The notes under the pieces were generated by a model, which was given only the letters and a program-made list of their open reading frames with translations, was not told where the DNA came from and did no database searches. The translations under genes and the position numbers were made by a program. Below are positions 35,810 through 46,200 of a stretch of DNA of 64,000 nt, in pieces. This DNA is from Chitinophaga sancti (lineage in GTDB: Bacteria > Bacteroidota > Bacteroidia > Chitinophagales > Chitinophagaceae). Where the stretch lies: contig NZ_CP139972.1 in NCBI RefSeq assembly GCF_034424315.1, positions 8,006,501 to 8,070,500 on the forward strand. The letters are read 5' to 3'. Each line of letters opens with the position of its first letter. Position 1 is the first letter of the stretch.

Positions 35810-37441
35810 TTACCTTGTTTCAAAATATACGATTCTCCTAACTGATGCTTCCAGTCTTGCACGTTTATTAGCATCCATTTTATCACCAAGTATATCATCC
35901 AGCACAAGCATCAGGTCACTGATGTCCAGGTCATGAATATTTTTCTGCGGAAAAGATAATTGTGTAAGTGGCTTCATTTCTGGGGGGCTTGCTTCTCCTG
36001 TGAATACCGGTGAGGATACATTGCCGGAACCAAGTGGTACCCAATAAAAAGAAACGGGTGGGTTGATTTCATTTTTATCCCAATTATAGAGAGAGACGCT
36101 AAAGGACGCTCCTTGTTGTACAGGCATGTTAAAACTATTCTGAATTCCGCCAATCCAATATTCATAACTACTCTTGTCCCCTTTGAAAAATACTACACTG
36201 TTTCCACCCTGGGCAGCAACGGCCAAATTCTGGGTGGAACCATATATAGCTGAATATGACATTTTATAATTGTCACTGGGTACTCCTACACACCCTACTA
36301 CAAATCCGTCCGTAGGTGCGGTATAGTTTCCCGGGTTAATAGACTGCGGACTACCAGCCATCCCTACACTACCTGCTGCTTTGAGGTTTCCATTGATAAT
36401 GGCACCACTGTTAGCATTCAACTGACCATTCACAGTGGTATTTGCTGTTGTAAGCTGACTATTTACTGTCACTTTGTTCACTGTAACACTATCAGCCGTA
36501 AGTGTGCCATTGATATTCGCATTGGCAGTGGCTGTCAATTGGCCCGATATATTTGCATTGGTAAAGTTCGCCGTACCCTGCACATTCAGATCGGAACCAA
36601 GTGTACTAACGCCGGCAACGGACAGGGTACCTGCTACATGTACCGTCCTGGGACTAAGGTCCGGATCACTCACTGTAAGTGTGATCGTCTCATAAAGATA
36701 CACAGGCACGTAGCCTCCATAAGGACTGCTGTTGCCATTGGTCATAGTTGCCACCAGTATAAAGGTAGTATCATTGTTAATCCCGTTATCTAACGTATAG
36801 GTAGATTTTATACCCGAATACACCGGATTTGGATTGCCTTTTTTATACAGCTGGAAAAATGTACCATTACTCTCCCAGGCCAGGGTGATGGCAGCACCAT
36901 TTGTAAATTCAGTAGCAGGTACTGTAGGGTTGGCCGGAGACACTGCCACCAGGTTATTTAAGTAGAACACCAGTTCGCTTTTTGTAATCGGGAACTGTAT
37001 TTGGTTCGACAGCCAGTTATAAGGAGCTCCCTGTGTAGAAGCAATCTCATTCAGTAATATAGGAACACTCCCTGTTACAGTATTTACAAGGCCCTGTATG
37101 CTGATGGCGAGATCATAATTAATCTGGTAATAGTTGGGATCCTTACATTTAAAGTAGGCGGTATAATACAAGGTATCTGTACCCAGACCAAGTTTATGAC
37201 CAGTTTGAACGACTGAGTTGGTTATCCAGGCTTCTGAGTTGATGGCTACTGCTGGCGGCGCGCTAAAGAGTTCGTCCATTGTGTTGCCATAAGGGATGGC
37301 AACGGCTATCTCCTGGCAATATACATTGTTGGAGTTAAACACACCGATGCTGATCGTACCGGTAGTAGGGGTGTAAACAGAACTGATTTGTAGCGGGCCG
37401 GGCATTGTAGCTATTTCGTAACTGAGCAATGTGTTTGCCAT
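35810..37441 (-). CDS. Fibre-like protein with beta-solenoid repeat segment, last gene of five-gene operon
   Basis: 543 residues, no signal peptide. Residues 1-265 appear beta-rich and Ig-like. Residues about 267-357 are a run of short repeats of the form xxNGxLxAxxxxVxG (GTLSVAG, ANISGQLTAT, ANINGTLTADSV, TTVNGQLNANSG, INGNLKAAGSVG), as found in phage tail fibres and trimeric beta-helical spikes. A globular beta-rich domain follows, then a C-terminal helix (DLDISDLMLVLDDILGD). The gene ends the operon and starts 7 bases after its neighbour. A surface-binding or receptor-recognition role for a larger assembly is a reasonable inference. I know of no named family. Confidence 0.7.
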   Translation of the reverse strand: MANTLLSYEIATMPGPLQISSVYTPTTGTISIGVFNSNNVYCQEIAVAIPYGNTMDELFSAPPAVAINSEAWITNSVVQTGHKLGLGTDTLYYTAYFKCKDPNYYQINYDLAISIQGLVNTVTGSVPILLNEIASTQGAPYNWLSNQIQFPITKSELVFYLNNLVAVSPANPTVPATEFTNGAAITLAWESNGTFFQLYKKGNPNPVYSGIKSTYTLDNGINNDTTFILVATMTNGNSSPYGGYVPVYLYETITLTVSDPDLSPRTVHVAGTLSVAGVSTLGSDLNVQGTANFTNANISGQLTATANANINGTLTADSVTVNKVTVNSQLTTANTTVNGQLNANSGAIINGNLKAAGSVGMAGSPQSINPGNYTAPTDGFVVGCVGVPSDNYKMSYSAIYGSTQNLAVAAQGGNSVVFFKGDKSSYEYWIGGIQNSFNMPVQQGASFSVSLYNWDKNEINPPVSFYWVPLGSGNVSSPVFTGEASPPEMKPLTQLSFPQKNIHDLDISDLMLVLDDILGDKMDANKRARLEASVRRIVYFETR

Positions 37442-37448
37442 AACGGAG

Positions 37449-40400
37449 TTATTTGTTTTGAGTAAATTGTAATAAACCTTCCCTTAATACACTGGGTACG
37501 TCTTTCATATTGGCATTAGCACTAACGTTGGCCAAATCATAACTGCGCCAGCCGGGAGCTGAATTTGAAATATATTTTTCCCACCAGGTCCAGCTGCCGT
37601 TTTGTTCTGCTAACGGAAGTAGTGTAATAGATGTATCCAGTAGTTGTGTAAGTACAGGTCCACTTCGAAAGGTCACTTCCATTTGTTGTAAAGGATCATC
37701 TGTAAAGGCGGGTGGGATCTTAATTTCCTTTACCGGTAATATACCGGTTGTTGCATGTATAGATGCCCGTGGATCGACCAGTATGGTCACCGCCATCTTA
37801 CTGTTGTCATTGAACTGCAGGTTGATATAATTATTACCTCCTATTTGCTGTACATAATTCTGTTCGCCAGCCGGCTGTGCAACACTGTTGAATACACTGT
37901 AATCCTTATGTGTGAAATAACCGATCACGCCATCTTCCCGTGTAAGCAGATCACCCAGCCGGATACTGAAATTGTAACTGGTAAAATCCGGCGCAGGAGG
38001 GTTAAAAGTGCTGGCCCAGCCAACATCTGTGAGTGGTTGCCCTTCTACAGAAAACTGTAAGGTACTGCGCACCATAGCCAGCGGTCTTCCTATCAGCAGG
38101 GTCAGATCCTGATCGCTGCGATCGCCCAGCGGATCAACGGTCCAGAGTGTACTATCTATCACCTCCATGAATGCGGAAAACGTTGTGGCATCACTTCCGC
38201 TGATATTGTTAATGAACAATGCTACATGTGGCGCCATTGATTGCAGGTCAACTATTGTAATAGCACTGTGTGGAGGAGCTGTCCAGGTTACACGGGCAGG
38301 TCCGGACAGCGGTGTGATCATACTCAGTTCTCCCAGGCTGGTTCCGTCAGCTGCATAAACAAGTAATGATTGATCCGGGTGATTGGGTATGATCCAGCCA
38401 CATATAGGATTTGCACTATCGTTGGTATTGTTATCATCAAACTGGTCTGTGAAAAGCATGTCCAGTTTGGCAAACTGATTTATCCTGGGTGGCAGTTGCG
38501 CAGGGGCATTGATGTTTGGCGTGAGCCGCTGATCTGCATTCATCGCCTGATCCCGGATCAGGGGAAAGTTCTTCGCGTCGTACAAACCAGTACCAGAACC
38601 AGACAGGATGAGGTTCAACACCCTTCCAAATTTGTCGTACATCATCAGGTCAGTAAAATAAATTTGTCCTTCCCGAAGTCCGTGAAAAGGAACGTTTACA
38701 TCGTTTAGGATATAAGGTACGGTATTAACATGACCAACGGCCGTTGGCGGCGTTGCAAAACTACCCGTTTTGTTAACGTTCTGAAAGCCGCTTGCATCTG
38801 CATAGTAAAGGGTATTATTTGCAAAGGTGAACTGCTCCAGGTTAGGACGTCTGAAGGTTCTGCCATCCCGTTGTGTGAGCATGTCGCCAAAATTGACCAG
38901 CTCCTGTGACAGGAACTGCCAGTTATCCACCTGCTCTATCCAGTTGTAAAGTTGTGTCAGCTGTGTTTGATCTCCATATGTAGTAATAAAGTTTTTCAGC
39001 CTGGAGCCAAATATATTTTGTGCGTGCGGGCTTAATAAGGAGATATTACCAATCTGTGTAGTAGCGCCGTCAGCCACCGCATCAGCCGCAAGTGTATAAT
39101 CGGTACCATTGAATATCCAGTTCTGCTTTCCGTTAGTACTAAAAGGAACATAATTATAATTCACTTTCCATTCCATATACATCGGGTTCCATCCCTGTGC
39201 CCAGTTTGCCAGCGATATACCGGGAAGCACAGATTGCATATAGTCATTCACATCATGCTTGCTCATCACCGTTTCAACTGCATTCACCGGTTGTCCTGTT
39301 TGCTGTGCGATGGCAGCTGCATTGCCGGGATCCAATAAATAGAATTCAAGGAACAATGCATTGATAGCAGGAGGGAAGGCCGCGATATTTGGAATAACAG
39401 GAAGTACCTTCTCCAGCGCCCCGGTATTTACAGTAGTTCCATTCACTTTAAAAGAAGACACCAGTTGTGATTCTAAACGTACGGTAAGACTTTGGTTCGT
39501 ATCCATCGCATCTGAAGGTACAACGCCCGAAACGACGACTACAGGGTTATTCGCCTTCCAGTACCGTGGCTGTGCAACGGCTTTTAGTGTCTTGCCGGCG
39601 CTGAGCCCTTTGGCCAGCACAAATGCGCTGATATTGGCAAGGAATACATCCTGTGTACCAGGTGATGGTACCTGTGCCAGCAGCGTATTTACTTTCCGGA
39701 TCTGTTCCAGTGTTTGGAATAACAGGCTATCAGGGTTATCGGGATCTAGCAAAGGATCAAAGCTGGCTGCATTATAATTTGGATTTGGAGGAAACAAGCC
39801 AGCAATATGCCCGCGTTTCCACCAGGCGGCATTTAGCTGCCATTGCAGGGAATACAGATCTTCCATGGCATTATCAAGATCCTGCTGATCCGTATTCAGT
39901 TGTTGTAACCAAACTACTTCTTCCACAGAAGGCTGCGGAGTAATGATCCAGCGTGTACCACCGGGTTTGGACTGGAACCATGCATCCCTGACCTTTTGTT
40001 CCAGCAAGGCATCACCATTTACTTCGTTCAATAGGGGCAGCAGATCATATTGGAAGGCTCTTAACAATGCTATTGTCTGGCTGGCATCTTCATAATCCGC
40101 CAGTTGTTTACCCAGTAAAGTGCTGAAAGCATCAATGGTATTATTGCCAATAGAAACATTGAGCTTACTGTTGGTAAGGATAGTTTGTAACTGATCCGGA
40201 CCGGGAACACTTCCATTACGATCCCAGCCAATTGAAAATAAATTACCTGTATAAAGGCTGCTGCTTATGCCCGTTGCAGATCCGTTATTGGCAATTGTCC
40301 AGTTCAGCGCAGTGAGCACATCGCCCACCGCAATGTCTTTTGTGACATCGGCGTACCAGCCTGTTACAAAATAGCTGACCGTGTCTTTATTTATGCCTTT

Positions 40401-41006
40401 TAGATCATCGTAAAAAGAAAAGATGTTCATGTTATGATACATATATTCACTAAAGGCCTCATTGCCCGGCGCAACGGCAGTAAGGAACATACTTCCTTTC
40501 GCTCTTTCTTTCCATTGATTGATATCAAATGGCACACCCAGGTTGGCGACCATGACCTGTGTCGGGTCTGTAGATGATACATAGGCATTTACTCTTAAAC
40601 TATCGTCGCTGGATTGCCACATAGATAAAATAGCAGGATCGACCAGGTAGGCAGTAGCGCCAATCGCCGGGGCAGCAGCGGATGTGGGGCAATCGCTTTC
40701 AAGTACCCAGCCTGCCAGGTTATTGGATTGATGACGTGTTAACCGGAGAATCAGCCAGCGGTTAGGTACCAGCGGGTAGTCAGTGCCGTTGCCGGCTGTA
40801 CGGAGCGAACGGGGAAGTGTCCAGTGTAGGTAAATGCCGGGTGTTTGTCCGGTGATGCTGTTATTAAAAGGAAGTGGTTCTGTACTTCTATATTTGGCTA
40901 GTTCCGGATAGTTGAACGTCCATGCTCTTAGTGTATCTCTTCTCAACAGTTCGTTGTTGGCTACCAGTGCATCCAGTTGCATGGGTACCAGTAAAGTATT
41001 ATCCAT
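37449..41006 (-). CDS. Very large protein of unknown function (1185 residues), five-gene operon
   Basis: No signal peptide and no membrane segment. Near the N-terminus is a striking block, GIYLHWTLPRSL, then DYPLVPNRWLILRL and AGWVLESDCPTS. I believe this recurs in large uncharacterised proteins of actinobacteria and Bacteroidota, but I cannot name a family. The middle contains helical stretches (IALLRAFQYDLLPLLNEVNGD, QLNTDQQDLDNAMEDLYSLQWQL). The C-terminal third looks beta-rich. It is placed 9 bases after the 726-residue gene and before the fibre-like gene. It is almost certainly one subunit of the same assembly as its neighbours; the function is unknown. Confidence 0.8.
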   Translation of the reverse strand: MDNTLLVPMQLDALVANNELLRRDTLRAWTFNYPELAKYRSTEPLPFNNSITGQTPGIYLHWTLPRSLRTAGNGTDYPLVPNRWLILRLTRHQSNNLAGWVLESDCPTSAAAPAIGATAYLVDPAILSMWQSSDDSLRVNAYVSSTDPTQVMVANLGVPFDINQWKERAKGSMFLTAVAPGNEAFSEYMYHNMNIFSFYDDLKGINKDTVSYFVTGWYADVTKDIAVGDVLTALNWTIANNGSATGISSSLYTGNLFSIGWDRNGSVPGPDQLQTILTNSKLNVSIGNNTIDAFSTLLGKQLADYEDASQTIALLRAFQYDLLPLLNEVNGDALLEQKVRDAWFQSKPGGTRWIITPQPSVEEVVWLQQLNTDQQDLDNAMEDLYSLQWQLNAAWWKRGHIAGLFPPNPNYNAASFDPLLDPDNPDSLLFQTLEQIRKVNTLLAQVPSPGTQDVFLANISAFVLAKGLSAGKTLKAVAQPRYWKANNPVVVVSGVVPSDAMDTNQSLTVRLESQLVSSFKVNGTTVNTGALEKVLPVIPNIAAFPPAINALFLEFYLLDPGNAAAIAQQTGQPVNAVETVMSKHDVNDYMQSVLPGISLANWAQGWNPMYMEWKVNYNYVPFSTNGKQNWIFNGTDYTLAADAVADGATTQIGNISLLSPHAQNIFGSRLKNFITTYGDQTQLTQLYNWIEQVDNWQFLSQELVNFGDMLTQRDGRTFRRPNLEQFTFANNTLYYADASGFQNVNKTGSFATPPTAVGHVNTVPYILNDVNVPFHGLREGQIYFTDLMMYDKFGRVLNLILSGSGTGLYDAKNFPLIRDQAMNADQRLTPNINAPAQLPPRINQFAKLDMLFTDQFDDNNTNDSANPICGWIIPNHPDQSLLVYAADGTSLGELSMITPLSGPARVTWTAPPHSAITIVDLQSMAPHVALFINNISGSDATTFSAFMEVIDSTLWTVDPLGDRSDQDLTLLIGRPLAMVRSTLQFSVEGQPLTDVGWASTFNPPAPDFTSYNFSIRLGDLLTREDGVIGYFTHKDYSVFNSVAQPAGEQNYVQQIGGNNYINLQFNDNSKMAVTILVDPRASIHATTGILPVKEIKIPPAFTDDPLQQMEVTFRSGPVLTQLLDTSITLLPLAEQNGSWTWWEKYISNSAPGWRSYDLANVSANANMKDVPSVLREGLLQFTQNK

Positions 41007-41015
41007 GGTGATCGT

Positions 41016-43196
41016 TTAGATTGACTGACTGTTAAAAATAATTGCCTCCGGAGATTTTATCATTTGTAGTGCAAATTCAGCGGCACCAAGGTTTACACCC
41101 AATTTGTCATTTAAGCCCGCTACCAGTTTCGTAATGTTTAGTACCCTGGCTGCCGATGCGCGCATATAAGCTGGACGAACAGGAAACGGGCTGCCAATTT
41201 GTGTTCCGGTATCTGGGGGCGTAAGACTGCGTAACACTGTATTGCCATCATCATCCACACCAAAGCCCAAACCTTCCTGTGGCTCGCTTAATTCAACTTT
41301 GGCCGGTACACCATCAAACAGACACAATAATACACTGACTGACAGATGATCCATCCGTAACAGGTTAAGCAGGTTGCCGGCTGCATCATACCCTCTTACA
41401 GCAAGACCTGGCCAGCCGGATACCAGTGCGGAACGCAGCAGGAAACCGGATATAACAGCAGGTACTGCCAGTGATGAGGGGCTAACTCCACGTAACCTGT
41501 CGCGATAGGCAGCCAGTGCTTCCATAGCGCCGTTATGAAGTACACCCTTACTGAGCGTTGTTAATAAACTTTGTCTGCTTGAGTCCAGTCCTATACTCAG
41601 TGCACCATCCAGCAGGGCATCTGCCCAATTGGGATCTCTGTAAAAGAACCGGATAGACTCTGCTGGCAGCATACGGTCATCCGCCACGAGCTTATTGAAT
41701 GGTAAAGGATAAAATAGCAGTAGCCGTGCAAGCCATGTGGTAATATCTGCCAGGTCATCATTTACCATTTGCTGTAGTAGTGCCTGTACCTGTGGCATTG
41801 CCATAAAGGTCTTTAGATCAGGATTAGCAGCAGGACCGGTAGCAGGTGGTGTGAACGATGTATTGGGAGTAGCACCCAGGTCCTGGATCAGCTTATTGTC
41901 GAGGATCGCTATCAGCTCATCCTGGATAGTGGTACCAATATTCAGTGCTGAGACCTGGTCGACACTGAAATAGTCGTTTACCAGCTGATTGTATAAGCTG
42001 TCTGTAAGCCGGTGCGCCTTTTTACGAAATGCCAGCAAACGCTGACCATAATTACGATCTGACAGAGCGGCTTCTCTGCCGGCCTGCCACGCAGTAGCAA
42101 GGGAAAGGTCAAACAATCCAAAGGCTTTATCATAAATGATGGCTGCATCGGAAGTGAAAAAAGGAGTAGGCTTTGATAGTGGTGCCGGTAGAACGGGGCT
42201 GAATGGTCCGCGGTACCAGGCAAAGCTATCCTCGCCGGTTCTTGCATGATAAGCCAGCGGAACATATCCATCTGATAATCGTTTATTCACTTCTATGGTA
42301 TAGGTATCGTTACCCGGGATTGTATTGGGCAATTTCAACCAAAGCTTATCCGTGCTGTTATTAGCAATATTCAGGGCAAGTGCACGAAAGTCTTCTGTAA
42401 GATCCGGTAGCGTGTAGAATACCCAGCTGGCCATGGAAAGTAGTGCTACCTGTGTGAAATTTTCAAATGCAGGGTTGGCCGTCAGGTAATTTTCCATGCC
42501 CTCTAATGAAACGAGGTGGGCAATGTTTTTAACAGGCTGACTGCTGCCTGCCGGAGGTGCTGCGGGAAATTGATTGCTTACAATTACAGAAAATAATCCG
42601 TCTTCATTTAGACCCATTATAGCCTTATCACTGGTATTTACCTGCCGGCAATGGCTAAGAAAACGCAGTTCACTGAGCAGTGGTGCACGGGCTGCAAATA
42701 AGGAAACCGGCATCTGAATATAACTACAGGGGTCACCGGGGTCAATATCATTCTCTTTTACGATGTCTGCAATCAGCGTAGGAGGCTGTAAATTCAGGAA
42801 ATCGCCCACGGTTGAGCTTATGGTACGTGTTTTATTGTTTTCGCCGCCTATAAGGTCTGATTCTGCGAATATCATGAGTGCCAGCCAGGGTTGTGCCGGC
42901 GAGGCTGCACCTTTCATCGCCCTTTCCCAGGGAAGCATGGCATCGTTCAGTACAAGATGTGGCAGGGAATTGCCGTATAAGCCTGTACTCCCGGCAGGCG
43001 GAAACCGATTCACGATCTGTGTAACATCCATAGAGAACTGCGGGGCGCTAACTACGAATTGCTGGGAGCTAGCAATAGGGTCTGCATTCACCGCGCTGAG
43101 GGTCTGACTCAGTTTAATGGTCCAGTTACCGGCCTTTAGCTGAGGTATATAATTGTCGTACAGGCGGAAGTCGCCTACTGGTATTTCATTGGACAT
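41016..43196 (-). CDS. Large protein of unknown function (726 residues), five-gene operon
   Basis: No signal peptide. It opens with a beta-rich module (FRLYDNYIPQLKAGNWTIKLSQ, then FVVSAPQFSMDVTQIVNRFPP and GNSLPHLVLNDAMLPWERAM). The pattern 'pleasant-length beta domain, PP, LPHxVL, LPWER' strikes me as a recurrent one in large operons of this kind, but I cannot name the family. The remainder is mixed helical, with a region about 540-680 containing RDRLRGVSPSSLAVPAVISG and WPGLAVRGYDAAGN. It lies 11 bases after the DUF6603-like gene. The operon position and lack of export signal suggest a structural or assembly part of the same system. Confidence 0.8.
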   Translation of the reverse strand: MSNEIPVGDFRLYDNYIPQLKAGNWTIKLSQTLSAVNADPIASSQQFVVSAPQFSMDVTQIVNRFPPAGSTGLYGNSLPHLVLNDAMLPWERAMKGAASPAQPWLALMIFAESDLIGGENNKTRTISSTVGDFLNLQPPTLIADIVKENDIDPGDPCSYIQMPVSLFAARAPLLSELRFLSHCRQVNTSDKAIMGLNEDGLFSVIVSNQFPAAPPAGSSQPVKNIAHLVSLEGMENYLTANPAFENFTQVALLSMASWVFYTLPDLTEDFRALALNIANNSTDKLWLKLPNTIPGNDTYTIEVNKRLSDGYVPLAYHARTGEDSFAWYRGPFSPVLPAPLSKPTPFFTSDAAIIYDKAFGLFDLSLATAWQAGREAALSDRNYGQRLLAFRKKAHRLTDSLYNQLVNDYFSVDQVSALNIGTTIQDELIAILDNKLIQDLGATPNTSFTPPATGPAANPDLKTFMAMPQVQALLQQMVNDDLADITTWLARLLLFYPLPFNKLVADDRMLPAESIRFFYRDPNWADALLDGALSIGLDSSRQSLLTTLSKGVLHNGAMEALAAYRDRLRGVSPSSLAVPAVISGFLLRSALVSGWPGLAVRGYDAAGNLLNLLRMDHLSVSVLLCLFDGVPAKVELSEPQEGLGFGVDDDGNTVLRSLTPPDTGTQIGSPFPVRPAYMRASAARVLNITKLVAGLNDKLGVNLGAAEFALQMIKSPEAIIFNSQSI

Positions 43197-43207
43197 ATCA
43201 TATCGTT

Positions 43208-46200
43208 TTAGGAGCGTTCCATTGGGGCATCGCTGAACAGGTTCCCGGCATTGGCGGCCAGGAGGGCCATATTACTATTGCCTCCTTTATAGATCTCATT
43301 CATTTGCAGTATGTCGAAGATGGCATTGCGCGGGGAGGCATTATTAATGCCACGAGCTATATCCGTAATGGAACCGCTGTTGAACACCGGCATAAAATTA
43401 TTGACGGGCTTCACTGCCACAGAAAGCGGACCTTGTGGTGTTTGCCCATCCGGTAAGAGGATATATTCTTCCCGTAATAATTTCATGGGGATCAATCCTG
43501 TGCCATCTCCCAGTACAGGTGATGGGGCTGTTACCGTAAAACCGTTTAGCTGACCGGGTACAACATTGGCGGTGGGAACTGCTGGATTTTGTATAAAATT
43601 ACCATCTCCATCTTTCAGGGGTTGGCCCCACAAAGCCTCTGGCATATTGGTGATGGCTGTTGTAATGTTCCAGCTGCTTAAATCCTGTGCAACGGAACCG
43701 CCTTCATAATAGATCTCCAGTAAATGGGTAGATATTACTCCTGTATGATTCATTGGGCGGATGTTGATACCCTGTGTATTCACTGCACTTTGTACTGTTT
43801 GATGGCCGGATAAGTAGTTCGTGCTGCTGGCTGGAATGACCGTTTGTGTAAGGAAGGAGAAGCGACCACTGCGTACTACCCAGGTATTGTCATCCGTTGT
43901 TTTGTACAGACCTGTTGAAGCGACGATCTTACACACATCAGCAGCGGCCGGCAGCAATGCTTTGAATTCCTTCCAAAGGAGTGCCTGGTTGTTTTGATCT
44001 TTCGGATCTTCAGCGCCAAATGCTACGGTGAAGGAGACTATACATATGTGTACTTTGACACGGCCGCCGGTTGGAGGGCCCCAGAAATCCATTGCTGCAC
44101 CCAGGGATAGCGATATCGTTTTATGACATACGCCCAGGTTAAGACGGTAGGATACGCCTATTTCTATGCTGATATCTGCATAAAAAGAAAAGGGATGCCA
44201 GGTAAGCATCAGATCTGCCTGTGCGGTGAACCATGCACGCAGGTCTCCGGAATTGAAGAGGATCTCCAGCCCTCCGCCGGCCATTGCGCAGGATGGTGTA
44301 ATGGCAAAATAGGCATCTCCCTTAATTGTTACACGACTATCTACGATCCAGTTAAAACCTAAGCGGGATACTTTGGGATAATAAGATGGCGCATTAAATG
44401 CGTGATGATAACCTCCAACGGTCGTTACGAACTGTCCTGCATTGACATTGGTACCAAACCACATACAAAAGGCGAAGCCGCCTGTAAGGTGACAGCCTTT
44501 AGTGATCAAAAAGGAGTTGCCAGTCAATGCTGCCCCTACGCTCAGGTATCCTTCATTGGGTTTTAGTACGGCTGCCAGCTGTAACTCCACAAACACATAG
44601 CTGTCTGCATCACTGGCCCCCTGTGGCAGTCGCAGGGATGCCAGTCCCAATAAGGCAAAGGCCAGTTCATGCCCAAATTCTGCTGCGAGTAACAGCTGTC
44701 CCCGCACAATTTCAAAGCTACTAAAGCTGATACCTGCTGCCAGCCAATATTCACCTGCCTGCGGGGCGATCCATTGTTTGGTTTTACCACTATGCCCTGG
44801 TTTTTGTCCTTCCATAATGGCCAGTACATCCAATGGATCTGTGGTGCTGCCAATGGCCAGTAAAGGAAAGTCTGTCACCTCATCAAAATTGGGTAGCTGA
44901 AGGCTCCTGTTATATCCGAAGCCGCCCATCAGGCCTGTAACAATAAAAAACGGAGGCCCGCCCAGTGTTGCATTCAGCGCTGCAAATACAAATAGGGAAG
45001 GGCTACCACCGCTCATCTGAGCGTAGGAGGCAAGGGCTGTGAGGCCCCATTCCCCTGCTTTCACAGACACCATTCCATCATATTGAAACGCTATGTTGGC
45101 AGGTAATTGGTCTTCCGGGATTTTTAGGATGCTGCCGAAGATAGTTAGTTTCGGACTTATATAGGAAAGCCCCAGGCCATGGATATCAAATTCCGGCCTA
45201 AAACTATTAATAGGGCTGCCAAAGCTGAGACCTTCCACGGAGAAGGTGACTGGCCCAATCATAATAGCGGCATCCAAAGAAAATAGGAGGGTATTATCTG
45301 AGAACGATACGCCAATGCGCTGGAAATTGACAGGTCCGAAGGTTCGTTGAATATTGAACCATTGAATGGAAGGTGTGGATGATGTGGTTGTCACAGCAGC
45401 AGCTGCCATTGTTGCCACGCTTTTGGTAGTACCTGCTGCTGCACCAATATTTACGTCGGTACTTAAACTGCCAATATCCAGTTTTCCTGTCACCTGGATT
45501 CCTTTGGCTGGTGTAGCCGGAAGCGGGGAGATGCCTGCTGGCAACAGTGTATTGATGATACTTGTTTGCGATGTTGTAAATGTGGTGGAGCTGTATAGTA
45601 TTTGTAGATGATCAACATTAATGGAAAGACTGGCAGGCAGTTCATTGCCAATGATGGGGAGATTGGACAGATCAAAAGATGCTCCCAGGTCTACGCCAAT
45701 AGCAAAATGTTTATCGGCAAATATGAATTTGGCATCTTTCAGATCTAATTTAATTCCCTCCGGAATATCATCACCCAAAGAAGGGGAGATACCGGATACG
45801 AGTTGTTTCAATGATATGGAAGAGGGCCCGCCCGATGCCTGGTAGGTAGCGATAAATATATTGTTGTTGTTCTCATTGGCCGCGATCAGTGAAAATTCAA
45901 GTCCTGCAATAAGGATTGTACCGGTAATGACCTTACTTGTTTTTGTCAGTGCAATGTTCAGTGTAATATTCAGTGCTGCAGATACAACCGGGATGGTAGT
46001 GGTGATGCTAAAATTAAATTCTCCCCTTGAATTATTAAAGCTAAGCGCAATGTCAGACACGGTAGCGCCGTTGATCCAGTCTGGCACGCCATCCATTCCA
46101 AAAAGTGACACCAGGTCTTTGATAAGTGTATCCATAGGGATTTGCTGACCTGGTCCTGTAGAACCGCTAAAGTTCCAGCCGCTGACCTTTTGATAGGCTG

